Assembly: GCA_947652605.1 (NCBI GenBank)
Contig: OX393583.1
Coordinates: forward strand, 11,635,222 to 11,699,221
Length of the DNA stretch: 64,000 bases
Direction: 5' to 3'
Origin: Elmis aenea
Taxonomy: Eukaryota; Arthropoda; Insecta; Coleoptera; Elmidae
The translations under genes were made by a program, and so were the position numbers. Positions 22,508-33,865 of the stretch are shown here, one piece after another; within the stretch, counting starts at the first letter, position 1; each line of letters starts with the position of its first letter. The notes beneath the pieces are model-generated. The model was not told where the DNA came from. It did not search any database and saw only the letters and a list, made by a program, of their open reading frames with translations.

Positions 22508-24025
22508 CAGGGCCGGTTCTAGATATTTGGCCGTCTGTGTGCAATTATCATTTGGCCGCCCCTATCTTGTAAATAAAATTAAAAAATTACAAGTCATAAA
22601 TATAATACGAAAATAAAATTTTTATTATATAACAAAAAAAAAGGGAAACATACATAGAAAAAATTATCATATCATTTTACAAGAAGTAGGTAAGTTTGGC
22701 GAGCTTTATTCTTAATTGTGCGCAAATTCTACTCTCAGATCATGCATATCAATTTAATCTAGTAATTTGTACTCAGTTAATACAATTGCTAAATTTGTTA
22801 AACGTTCTTGTAACATTGTCGATCGTAAGTAGTTTTTTATTATTTTTAATTTCGAAATGAACGTTTACCTGATGCTACAGAAACTGGTAGAGTTAAAATT
22901 ACTACAAATAAATTCGGAAATGTTCCCTAAAGATTATTCTTAAAGATATATTGGAGCACGTCGCCGTCGTGCGCTTGTAAATTAACGTTTACTGCTTTTA
23001 TATGTGCCCTTATTGACAAAATTTCATGAAATAAATCATATTCATTAACATCAGATTCTTTTCTTTATTCATCTGTTAAGTTTAGATGCAGATCTTTGCA
23101 TAATTTTAATAACATTTTATTTGAAATGTCGGTATCTAATACAAAACCAAATATTTGATGGTAATATTTAATGACTGAAATCTGGTCTCAATACAGAATA
23201 TCGCTTGATCTAGAATGCAGTTGTAAAAATTTAATTTTAAAAGCATTTTTTGGATTAATAATGATTTCCTCATTGCTTCATAATCATATTTTGTTTTGTT
23301 TTATAGGTTTAACATATTCAAAGTTCATTTCTACTTCTAATCCTTCAGCTAAATTAATTGCAGTAGGAAGAAAATTTTTTCAAATGTTTCGTCGAAAAGA
23401 TACTTTTTTAAAGTCTGTGTTAAATGTTTTATATAATTGTATTAATATTTTCATCTGGATTTTGTAAAATTTTACTCACAACATTAATTTCGAATAAAGG
23501 ATTGTACCAAATTACTCGTACAATAAAACATAAAAATTTGAAATTTTATTCAACTATGAATTTGCCATGAGACGTATTTTGAACTCTTTTGACATATCAT
23601 TGGAAATTTCGTTCCATGACAAATTTCGTTTAAATTATATCGCAACGGTTTCATTGCGTCAACTCTGCTGGACCATCTAGTATCACTTAAAGGTTTTAAA
23701 ATTATATTTTTTACGTTTTTTTTAATATTGACCACCTTTGTGGACTTGATGAAAAAAAAATACATAATATTTCTTGTACGATATCAAAAAATTGTTTCAT
23801 TGGAAATATTGGCACTATTATTAATAGTTAAATTTATGTTATGTGCTGAATGAACAAGAAACAAAAAATGCTCGAGGATTTATGTCTAAAATTCTTTTTT
23901 GTAAATGCAGCACAAAAGTATTACACAGTTGATAGAATAAGAACAGTGAATAGATTTTGGCCGCCTCCCTATTTCGGCCGCCCGTGTGCGGTGCACACCT
24001 TGCACATATGGCAGAACCGGCCCTG
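22508..24025 (-). mobile_element. hAT transposon, 1518 bp, with exact 8-bp target duplication
   Basis: The element starts CAGGGCCGGTTCTAGATATT and ends ATGGCAGAACCGGCCCTG, so the terminal repeats pair as CAGGGCCGGTTCT and CAGGGCCGGTTCT. It is flanked by GCAACATA at 22500-22507 and 24026-24033, the 8-bp duplication expected of hAT elements. It contains a minus-strand transposase pseudogene. The length is short for an autonomous hAT element, so an internal deletion is likely. Confidence 0.92.
22700..23765 (-). pseudogene. hAT transposase (ZMYM/TTF-type), internal to C-terminal part, decayed
   Basis: Minus-strand frames give, in order, LKPLSDTRWSSRVDAMKPLR (frame 23765-23550, LSDTRW from about 23690), IFGFVLDTDISNKMLLKLCK and YDLFHEILSIRAHI (about 23000-23160). 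Near 22848-22903 comes LTLPVSVASGKRSF, the hallmark of the hAT C-terminal dimerisation domain. Many stops and frameshifts interrupt it. The N-terminal zinc finger and most of the catalytic domain are not seen. Confidence 0.8.
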
Positions 24026-24281
24026 GCAACATATACACAAGAAGATAATAATAAATTGTTAGCTTCGAAGACATAACAGCACCAGCTTTTTTATTTATAA
24101 AATAAGAGCAACACGTACTGTAACATTATAAGAAATGGGCAAGGGGCGCTAGCCTTGTGGGCACTGCGAAGACAACATATTTTTGAGTTTATTTCACTTA
24201 TTTAAAGCCAGAAATTTAAAATGCAATTATTATTTTATAATTTGTTCTCATTTTCATTACAGTGTATTTGAATAAATAATA

Positions 24282-25152
24282 GGGGAAGATGGTATATACT
24301 GGGACATGGTATATAGTGGGACAACAGAGATTTTGGCCATCTGTTACCCCGTACTTGAAGTTTGTTTACATCATAATAGCGGTTAAGCAGTCCCATTATA
24401 TCCTGTCTACAGTATGTGTCGTAAACAATGTCATAGTGACTTGCACATGTGAGGCATGTTTGGTAACTGCGCATTGTTTTTTTTGTGGTTATTCAGTTTA
24501 TGTGCTAAAACTTTTTTATTTATTTAACAACAATTAGAAAATTTGGTGTAGGTGTACCTTACAGTATAATAAATGTATGTACAATGTTAAAACTTAAAAT
24601 AATCATACAAGATTTTCATTAAATCGTTGCTTTTAAAAATTGATCAAATGGTGCATTGTGGGACAATGATGATAATCAGGTAAATTTTTTGAAAAAGACT
24701 TCCGACTTTAGATTTTCTTTCTCTAAAAACAGAGATAAAGACTGTGTTGAAAAAGAAAATATTCTGTGTAGGTTAAGCGCTGAAAAAACAAAGAAACATT
24801 TTCAATTTTAGTTTGATTTTTCAAAGTACAATGTCTAAATGCCCATGAAAAGTGAACGTTTTTAAAATAAAAAATTAAAATTAAGCTTTTTTTTAATTAC
24901 TTATGCCCTATTTCATATATATTTTTTGCTGTCCCACAATGTACCACGGGGTGGTTTATGTGGGGACAAGTGGTGTATAGTGGGACAGTCCCTCTATTTG
25001 TGTACCTTTATTTTTTTTAAATATTTTTTTGTATATGCAATGATAAACTAAAGCAATATGAATATCTCATATCAATTTGAGGTATGCAAATTAAGCCGTT
25101 CAAAAGTTACGCAAAATTTAAAAAAAGTGTCCCAGTATATACCACCTTCCCC
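24282..25152. mobile_element. Short TA-flanked element with GGGGAAG ends and repeated 'GTGGGACA' phrase
   Basis: The left end reads GGGGAAGATGGTATATACTG and the right end is its inverted copy with one change in the first 25 bases. TA lies on each side (24280-24281 and 25153-25154). The phrase TATAGTGGGACA or its variants recurs inside at about 24297, 24313, 24655, 24931 (inverted) and 24975. There is no coding sequence. TA target, end sequence and architecture fit a non-autonomous pogo/Tigger-type element. Confidence 0.85.
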
Positions 25153-25772
25153 TATACACCCCACATTTAAGACATAATAAACTAGGTTCTGACTAACTTG
25201 ACTTTGATATATAATGCACGAATGGCAGTATTTTTTTTTTCTTTTAGTGCATCATTGGCTTGTACTTTATTCCTTCATAAAACTGCTTTAAGTAATTGCT
25301 TGTTTATCAAAAGTGCATTTTTACAGATAAAGTTCATTGCGCCGCTTTATTACTTTTCTTTCTCAAGACTTTGAGAACAAATAAGTTTTGTATACAGTTG
25401 TGGTTGCAGTTTGGAGTATTAGTATCGTTTTGAAATGATATATTCTTCTGAAATAAATCATCGAAAGCAAATTTCAAGATCGAAATGAAAGTTTCGAGTT
25501 ATGTGTGTATACAGTTAAATCGTTGGTTCGTTGTTTCTTGTAAATATGTACTTTGTCACGAGTATCAATATTTTTTGCATCATGATGCAAGTTTAAGGAA
25601 CTATCTTGATTGCGAGAAATCAAACTAGATTCGTTAACGATTTTCGTTTTTGTTGATATATAGGTATGTTCGGCATACCTATAACGCCCGGATCCAAATA
25701 AGGCCCACCCCCCTATTACGGTAACAATATTGATTACATACATTTGCGAATAGGTACATCATTTATAGGGTA

Positions 25773-27091
25773 GGGGAGACCGGGGATAAAAGTAACATTT
25801 TTTTGTTTTTATTTAATTTCTCATAGATTATTACAAATTTTTTACATCCAAATTGGTTTAATGATAGATTGGACATTTGTCTTGCTTCCAAGATATTTAT
25901 TTCGTGTGTTTCGTAAAGCAACTGTTAGAAAAAAAAAAATTTCTTTAGTAAGACAGCTGTTACTTTCAACCTCAACGTTGGGGCTAAAAGTAACAATGAT
26001 TGGGGTAAGTTGTAACGGCAAAATAATTTACACAGCTCATAAGTATAGTGGGTAAATATATAAGTATTCATCAACAAAATTGATATTTGATTCAAAAATG
26101 CACATTAGCAAATTGAAAAAATTTAAAAAAATATCTTTGGTACAATACAAAATGATAAGTGAACAGTATGGCATACGAGGTAAGGGCGGTCGCAAATTAT
26201 TAAATTTATACTGGATCATAATAACTGTTTGTTTTATTTAAAAAACATCGAACCCGTCTTTAAACTGACCGTCATTCATTAAATCAGTAAAAGAGGGCCA
26301 GGTTAAGTTGGGTTGGTTAAAGCTTTATTTATATTAAGTTACAAATATTAAGGTAATAGAATAAAAACAATGGCGGCTGGTAGGAAAACCAAAAGTACCA
26401 GATCTTACCAATTTACATAGGTTTTATAATTTAAAATGCTTTTTAAGAAATGATTTAGCTTTACATACATTTCCATCATTAAACCGATATTATACACTGA
26501 GTTTTATAATTTAATAATTTGGGACTGCAGTTACCAGGTTTGCCAAGATTATAAGTACATATTTAAAAATGTGAATCAAAAAGATACAACAAACTGGAAA
26601 ATTATTCCGACAACTCTTGTATATTCTCATCTACGAAGAAAGCCACCAATTATGTGCTAAGAGTGAACATTTGCAAGTGAAAACATTAATTGGGGTTGGT
26701 TGTAACACTTTGTTACTTTTGACCCCAAGTGTACACAAAAAAAAATTCAGGGAATCCACAATTAACCACGATTCTAACGTCAAACTGTATTGCATCCACC
26801 AATAGCCAACTAAATTTAGAACAAAATAATATAGGTACTTTTTTGTTCCTATTTTAGAGATCGCCTAAAAGTTACTCGACGGATGAGACAACGCAGTAAC
26901 TTTTAGGCGGAAAATAGTGACTCTGGCTGGCAAAAAGTTAACCTCTATGACAGATGAAAACTAGCAATGTAGGTAGGGAGCTGGATGTAACTTAACATTG
27001 CAAAAGCGTTTAGGGCGATATAAAACAAAAATTAAAGAAACTATAGGCACTGTTACAACCTACCCGTGTTACTTTTATCCACGGTCTCCCC
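25773..27091. mobile_element. TA-flanked element with GGGGAGACCG ends and repeated 'AAAAGTAAC' phrase
   Basis: The ends GGGGAGACCGGGGATAAAAG and the inverted GGGGAGACCGTGGATAAAAG differ at one of the first 25 positions and are bordered by TA (25771-25772 and 27092-27093). Phrases of the type GTTACTTTTRRCCCC or GGGGNTAAAAGTAAC recur near 25969-26015, 26690-26730, 26868-26911 and 26990, often as close inverted pairs. No transposase is present. It has the same plan as the neighbouring 24282-25152 element but a different phrase. Confidence 0.85.
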
Positions 27092-28368
27092 TACATCTAT
27101 ATAACAGGGTATGGCCAAGTTACATGCGCCCTCCAAATTTCTAATAGCGGTAATGGGATTATATTGGAGTTCTTTTAACAACTTCATTTTAAAACGAAAT
27201 TTTACGGAAAAAAACTCAATTGGCATGCGGAAATAGATGCAATAGTAAGTATAGCAACTAAAAGGTGAGTAAAATGAAGGGTTAGTAATTGTTATTAGCT
27301 ATTAATGTTTAAAAAAACATTTACGGAGCGCGTATTTCCACTGTAGGCATGCAACCCATGATACACGCAGTGTACATAAAAGAATTTAAAACACATGTAA
27401 TAATAGTGTTTTTTTTTGTGTGTACAATAGTTGCAACAATATCTTACTTAACTTTAAGCAGGGTAAGAAACCGGGTTTTTAAACCAGTTAACCGTTGTTT
27501 TTTCCCGTATAATTGATTTTTAACCAAAACCGTTATTTTAATTGGCAAAAAACGGCAACTTTAACCAAAAAAATTAAAAACCGATTTTTTTAACATTTAT
27601 ATTTGGATAAAAATATTGCTTTAAAAAAATATATAATCTGTATTAAATGCAATTAGTTTACCAGAAGTCATTACTGAACCACTGAACGCTTGATAAAACT
27701 AATTTTATTTTGATAATCCTTTATTCTGTTATGTCATTGACAGAGCCAAAAATTTTAGTTTACGCCGTTACACAAAATTCTACAAAAAAAATTGTTTTTC
27801 TTAAGTATACTTAGTTTAATAAAGGGTATACCATCACCAATAAAAATAAAGTAACAAATGCTATTTTTCCACTATGTGTAATGATATTCGAAGCGCTTTA
27901 CTTTTCTATTGTTTTAATATAAAATTGATGCGTCCGTTGGCTGATTTAACATTCAAATAAACGTGAAATCAATCAAAATGATTAGATGCAAGGTCATTAC
28001 TCATTATCATAGAAATGCAATAAAAGCTGCTGTCAAAACCGTATAATACATGCACGTGTTGGAGATTTGAAATAATGATTGTTATTCTAATGCAATTTTT
28101 GGAATTACTTGTTTACTTTTTAAATTGCAAATTTATTTATGAGACCACAAAGTATCGCCACAAAAGGAAGTTGTTCATAAATTTTGAATGACTGACTTTA
28201 AGAGCTTATTGCGACATTGCTGGGTGCATGTGGAAAAAAAAAATAAATGAGGGTAGTGGTGTTTCGTATTGGGTAATAAAACATTGTTTAATAAAACAAT
28301 GTAAAATTAATGAAACTATTTTTATTCTGAATATTACGTTTTCAGAAACAGAATTTGAGTTGCTTGTC
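27092..28368. other. Mostly unassigned; holds a truncated AACCGGTT-type hAT element
   Basis: At 27459 CAGGGTAAGAAACCGGG begins a copy, about 27459-27690, of the hAT element seen complete at 36886-37351. It shares the AACCGTT-rich ends and, inverted, the internal 'AGTTTACCAGAAGTCATTAC' region. Its other end is missing. Nothing else is recognised; the reading frames are short. Confidence 0.6.
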
Positions 28369-29973
28369 AGGGCCGGCCTTCTAGGGGGTTGCGGCGGGTG
28401 CAATGCACCTTACGATTGAGGTGGGGCCCCCTCACGATCATGAACTAAACGCTCATATTCAAATTTCATTATTTATTATACAGGGTGTCCCAATTATACA
28501 CCGCCAAAAAGGAGGTACATATTCCTGAGTAAAAATGATAAACATTTGTCAAATATTTTGTTATCCGAAAATGCTTCCTTTCAAAGTTAGAGACCTCCAA
28601 AGTTGCAAGAAAAAAAAATCGAATACGTCCTAGCCGTTTAAGCTAGAGCTATCAAACTTGGCCGAAATGTTTAGGGGTTTCCCATTGACTTTGTGGGATA
28701 ATTAGGAAGAAAACACGTAATTGGAAGTATGATTTATAGTCAGGTCATCCGCTTACCATCTTCAGAATTTTTTTCTCTGGAATAAAATTGAAAATGTCAT
28801 TCGTCCATAAGAAAGTACGACTTAAGAGGAAAAAATTCGTCCCTCTTTGTTTTTTGCTGTAAACGTAGCCGTTTTCGAGAAAATTAGCGCTAAAGGTGCA
28901 TCGAGAAACTATGTTTATACACCTCAAATATTTTTTTTACTAAACAGTTGGCTAATGTCATGCTTGACTTAAGCACTACAGATTTTTGTCAAAACGGCTT
29001 TTAGCAATTTTCCAATTTTCATTTACTGGAAAACTAAATATTGATTACATTTGTAGAAATAGAATTGTTTTATTTACAAAAACCTAAATGTTCTTGTTTT
29101 TCTAAAATAATTGGGGGATATATTATATACTTAAAAATTTTACCATTCAAAAATACTAATACATCAGGGGCGATATTTCTTTTTTGCCTCAGGACGCATT
29201 TTTGTTTTAAGCCCTCTTTTGTTTCAAACTTTTTCGATTCTTCATTTTGTGTTCTTACAATATTTACCGTTTTTTCGTACAAAGTATAGCACCCTGTATC
29301 TCTAAAATGAAGCGTTTATGGACCCATTTTAACATGAAATCTTCGCTACTTTCTTTAAACCAATTTCTGTATCGACAGTTAAATTCCTGCTACAAAAAAG
29401 TGGTCCACCCTGTATAAAAGCCTCCCTTAATTTTCGATAAGGAATTACCCCCTAAATTTGTTGGCTATATTTAAGAAACACCCTGCATTATGTTAAATTT
29501 AAAAGCTCTTAAATAACTAATTAAAGATATGCCATAAAAAATTAAAACAATATTAGAAAGTCGTTTATTTCAAAAATGTTTTTACTTTTATTTAATTTAC
29601 GATTTTTACTATTTCTGCTCTTTCCCATTTATATTTTTTACATGCTACTTCGATCTAACATTTGTTTTTTGCGCATAAAAGTTTTACGCTAAAGAAAATG
29701 AATTTTAATAGCTTTCAAATAGTGTGTTTGAAAAAAAAAACAGATTTTTATTGATATATTTTGAAGATATAGTTATTGCACAAAACTGGAATTTTAATCG
29801 TATTACAACTAATTGGTATCTGCAGATTTAAAATAATAAGAAGAGCACAATGTTTGACGTGACATGGACATTTTCCGATATTTTTTATACAATCATTGTT
29901 TTCAGAGTTTAAATTGTTATGCACAAACGAACATTTAAAAGGGGTATGGGAAAATCGTGCAGTTTTGCACCCT
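28369..29973. other. TE termini and unassigned sequence left of the duplication
   Basis: CAGGGCCGGCCTTCTAGGG at 28369 is a hAT-like end without a partner. TACAGGGTGTCCCAATTATA at 28479, ATAGCACCCTGTATCTC ending near 29300, CCACCCTGTATA at about 29405 and ACACCCTGCATTA near 29480 are termini of the common TACAGGGTG type. None could be paired by inverted repeats. No gene is seen. Confidence 0.5.
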
Positions 29974-30431
29974 TGCTTACACCCTATTACATATTCATAA
30001 ACCCAGCGTACATTATAAAAGAAGTGTATACAGAGACACCTACCGGACGATAGCTATATCGTTTTGAAAGCTTGTAACCGTAGAGGTAGGATACCCTGTA
30101 AATAAAACAAAAATACTGTAAGAAACTATTGTTTTTTATTTTGTTACTAATATATTTATTCATTACATCATAAGTAAACAAACTAAGATCATTCAAGATG
30201 AAATTATTAAAAAAATAGTCTATGTGGCACTAAATGTCTAAAACAATTGAATTCTAGTGCTTTAGCTAGTGCCAAAGCGCGTCATCTACTGTCGAACCTA
30301 AAAAGCGACTTTGACATTACCTAATTCTACTAAAACAGTTAGGTTAAGTGAAAATGTTGACATAGTAATGTTATAAGAGTGTATTAAACGTAAATTTTTA
30401 TAACTCTTGATAATCAACAAAACGTTTTATT

Positions 30432-30851
30432 ATGGCAGGAAGTTATTACTTTGTCATTATTGGCCACAATGACAACCCCATATTCGAAATAGAGTTTATC
30501 AACAGCAAGGACCCAAAAAAGGAGGACCACAGGCATTTACATCAATTCATTGCCCATGCAGCCCTCGATTTGGTGGATGAACATAAATGGAAAACCCATA
30601 ACATGTATTTGAAATCAGTGGACAAATTTAATCAGTGGTTTGTGTCGGCTTTTGTAACTGCAGGTCTTGTGCGGTTTGTGATGGTCCATGACAACAGAAA
30701 TGAAGATGGTATCAAGAATTTCTTCTCCGAAATGTACGACGCCTATATTAAACATTCCATGAACCCATTTTACGAAATGAACACCAAAATAAAATCATCA
30801 GCTTTTGAAAAGAAGGCCCAGTTTTTTGGAAAGCGTTATTTATCAGTTTGA
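30432..30851 (+). CDS. Trappc2: TRAPP complex subunit 2 (sedlin), copy A
   Basis: This 139-residue protein begins [20 protein letters not shown] and is collinear over its whole length with TRAPPC2/sedlin (human protein 140 residues; yeast Trs20). The family adopts a longin-like fold and is a core subunit of the TRAPP complexes, which act as exchange factors for Rab1-type GTPases in ER-Golgi and Golgi transport. Conserved stretches are [12 protein letters not shown] (39-50, where Asp46 aligns with human Asp47, altered in a skeletal dysplasia), [21 protein letters not shown] and EDGIKNFF. The coding sequence has no intron. The start has ATTATG context, and AATAAA stands at 30958-30963, 107 bases after the stop. 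It is probably a functional host gene, either naturally single-exon or retrocopied. Copy B codes for the same protein. Confidence 0.95.
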   Translation: MAGSYYFVIIGHNDNPIFEIEFINSKDPKKEDHRHLHQFIAHAALDLVDEHKWKTHNMYLKSVDKFNQWFVSAFVTAGLVRFVMVHDNRNEDGIKNFFSEMYDAYIKHSMNPFYEMNTKIKSSAFEKKAQFFGKRYLSV

Positions 30852-30957
30852 AGTGTTAAATATTTATTTACTCTGTATATAACAATTTATGTGATACTTC
30901 ATTAAATCCCAAAACTATTTTATTTGTAAATTAAGTGTAATACTTTAAAGCGATGTA

Positions 30958-30963
30958 AATAAA
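30958..30963 (+). terminator. Polyadenylation signal of Trappc2 copy A
   Basis: AATAAA lies 107 bases beyond the stop codon in an AT-rich 3' region. It is the first canonical signal downstream and is conserved at 50893-50898 in copy B. Confidence 0.6.
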
Positions 30964-31701
30964 TCATTAATTATATTACATATTTTTATAAAAAGTTTAA
31001 ACATTCAATTTTAAACCATTGTATTAATCTGTATGTTAATAAGAAACTGAATTAATTAAATTTTGCTCTGGTTTTAATTAAAAACAGAAGATTGAACCAT
31101 AACACTAACTTCATTTGTCTTCCCCAATAAGATGCACAACATAGAAATTTTGCTTGTATTATGAGCTACGAAATTTATTAAATTGAGGCAAATTTAAATA
31201 ATTTGCTCCTGAATTCCAAACCAAAAAAAAAGTCTTTCATATGGTTCTATTCAATCAAAAACTTTAAAATTATAGGGTGTCCCAGATAACATTTCCAGCA
31301 TGGGGATGTCGCTTATTTTAAAAGATACAGGTTTGCTTAAATTAGATAAATTCTTCCTAAGCATGAGGGGAGCTACAATCAACTTTTAAAAGTACCAAAC
31401 TCCTTTTACTTCAGATGTTATAGCAAAAAATATGAAAATGTTAAATTTCTTTTTTCTTTCGCACCTTTTTCGCCCTTTTTTAACCATTAGTTTTATTTTT
31501 AACCACTCATTTTATTAGTACTTTCTTGGGATTCTTTTTAATGGAGAAAGTAACTGTTATTTTATTTTAAATGTTATTTATCACTTACCATTTTTGAAAT
31601 TAGGTACACAAAAATTATTTTTCTCTTATGGGCCGCAAAGTTGGCCATGGAACAATTAAATGCGTTTTTTTTTTCTCTTTTCAATGAGATATTACTTGCT
31701 A
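30964..31701. other. 3' flank of Trappc2, with one TE terminus
   Basis: AT-rich sequence without a gene. TATAGGGTGTCCCAGATAAC at about 31272 is a terminus of the TACAGGGTG type. The corresponding stretch of copy B (about 50899-51634) has several small indels. Confidence 0.5.
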
Positions 31702-33796
31702 TACAGGGTGCCCATTTTTCTAACCTGTTGTATGGGTAACTCCGTTAATATTGGAGATACAGAAACGTTTAAATTAGCAAATTTGTGCAGAATTTAAAGG
31801 GAAATCTGATCCCATTTTCAAATTTGACCTACCTCATCAACTTTTTAAAATATTTTGAAAAAACTGAAAAAGGTCGATTTTTTCAAACTTGAATAATTCC
31901 GTAACCATATGAATTAGAACAAAAATAAAAATTGGCTTTTGTAGATATTTTTACGTAGATTTTAAATATGTTAACGAAATTTTCATAGCACTCTCGATTT
32001 CCGAGTTATAGCACAAACTTGCATTTTTTTAAATGGAAGTCATAGTTGGCTGTGGTCTTATTAAAAAGGTTATTTTTGTCTCGTTTCAATGATATAAGGT
32101 TTGTTATGCTTTACTCTTGTAGTTTTTCTTTAAATAAGCAAAAATCATTTTACATGTTCTCAGCCTACTAATAGATGGGAGTTATCCCGTGTTGATGTTC
32201 TTTTTTTTCGATGTGACATTTAAGAGTTGTCTCTTATTGTTAGTGTAGCAGTTATTAGCCAGTTACAAATTTTAAAAACTAAACCTCAAAGTTTGTCAAA
32301 TAAAATTTATTGTTTGTTATACGTATCTCTCTCCCTCGTGTTGATCGTTAATATTAGAGATACAGAAACGTTTAAATTAGCAAATTTGTGCAGAATTTAA
32401 AGGGAAATCTGATGCCATTTTCAAATTTGACCTACGTCATCAACTTTTTGAAATATTTTGAAAAAACTGAAAAAGGTCGATTTTTTCAAACTTAAATATA
32501 TTCGTAAGCATATGAGCTAGAACAAAAATCAAAATTGGCTTTTATAGATCTTTTTACGTAGATTTTGAATATGTTAACGGAATTTTCATAGCACTCTCGA
32601 TATCCGAGTTATAGCAAAAACTTGCATTTTTTTAAATGGATGTCATAGTTGGCTGTGGTCTTATTAAAAAGGTTATTTTTTTCTCGTTTCAATGATATAA
32701 GGTTTGTTATGATATACTCTTGTAGTTTTTCTTTAAATAAGCAAAAATCATTTTACATGTTCACAGCCTACTAATAGATAGGAGTTATCCCGTGTTAATG
32801 TTCTTTTTTTTCGATGTGACATTTAAGAGTTGTCTCTTATTGTTAGTGTAGCAGTTATTAGCCAGTTACAAATTTTAAAAACTAAACCTCAAAGTTTGTC
32901 AAATAAAATTTATTGTTTGTTATACGTATCTCTCTCCCTCGTGTTGATCAAAATTTTTGTTTATTATAAATTTCAAAAACAATGTTTTTTAATAAAGAAA
33001 TATTATCGGGCTTTTTGGTATACCCGTATTTTTTTAAATTGGTTTCTAATAACGAAAATAATTTCTTTCTTGGTTGGCTTCTTTCCATAAATCTTTGCAA
33101 ATACATTTCACTTGAATTTCTACTATTTCTATTACAAGCGTAGTAATAGAAAATCATGTGGTTTTTTTCTTCATTAGAACACATTGTTTTTGAAATTTAC
33201 AATAAACTCAATCAACAATTTTGATCAACACGAGAGAGAGATTTAATACGTAAAACAGACAATAAATTATATTTGACAAACTGAGGTTTTGTTTTTAAAA
33301 TTTGTAACTAGCTAATAACTGCTACACTAACAATAAAAGACAACTCTTATTTATTTTTGCTTATTTAAAGAAAAACTACAAGAGTAAAGCATAACAAACC
33401 TTATATCATTGAAACGAGAATAAAATAACCTTTTTAATAAGATCACAGCCAACTATGACTTCCATTTAAAAAAATGCAAGTTTGTGCTATAACTCGGAAA
33501 TCGAGAGTGCTATGAAAATTTCGTTAACATATTTAAAATCTACGTCAAAATATCTATAAAAGTCAAGTTTTATTTTTACTCTAACTCATATGGTTACGGA
33601 ATTATCCAAGTTTGAAAAAATCGACATTTTTCAGTTTTTTCAAAATATTTCAAAAAGTTGATGACGTAGATCAAATTTGAAAATGGTATCAGACTTCCCT
33701 TTAAATTCTGCACAAATTTGCTAATTTAAACGTTTCTGTATCTCTAATATTAACGAAGTTACCCATACAACAGGTTAGAAAAATGGGCACCCTGTA
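31702..33796. mobile_element. DUF4817-type palindromic transposon, copy A, with a duplicated left arm
   Basis: The element starts TACAGGGTGCCCATTTTTCT and ends with the reverse complement at 33796, flanked by TA (31700-31701 and 33797-33798). Arms of about 600 bp pair throughout. The left arm contains a direct duplication (31744-32346 and 32347-32949, period 603) whose two halves differ at several per cent of positions. The centre holds a minus-strand fragment of the transposase N-terminus. Copy B of the segment has the same element with a single left arm (1,487 bp). Confidence 0.88.
32948..33184 (-). pseudogene. DUF4817 (N-terminal HTH) domain of a transposase, copy A
   Basis: The frame gives MCSNEEKNHMIFYYYACNRN, then SSEMYLQRFMERSQPRKKLF and SLLETNLKKYG. 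This matches the DUF4817 helix-turn-helix that opens many insect Tc1/mariner-like transposases (consensus 'NEEK.DM...YG.C..N...A...Y..RFP.RR.P....F..L...L...G'). The expected continuation into the DDE domain is absent; the reading runs into the arm and stops. It is therefore a truncated relic in the loop of the palindromic element. Confidence 0.75.
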
Positions 33797-33865
33797 TATA
33801 TTTTTATATATATACCTAAGTCACAAAATGAAGAAAAAATCGTATTTTACCAATCACTTATCAAG

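Noticed and set aside
28479..29298. A complete element between TACAGGGTGTCCCAATT and GCACCCTGTA
   Set aside because: Beyond the first nine bases the two ends do not pair, so they may belong to different elements.
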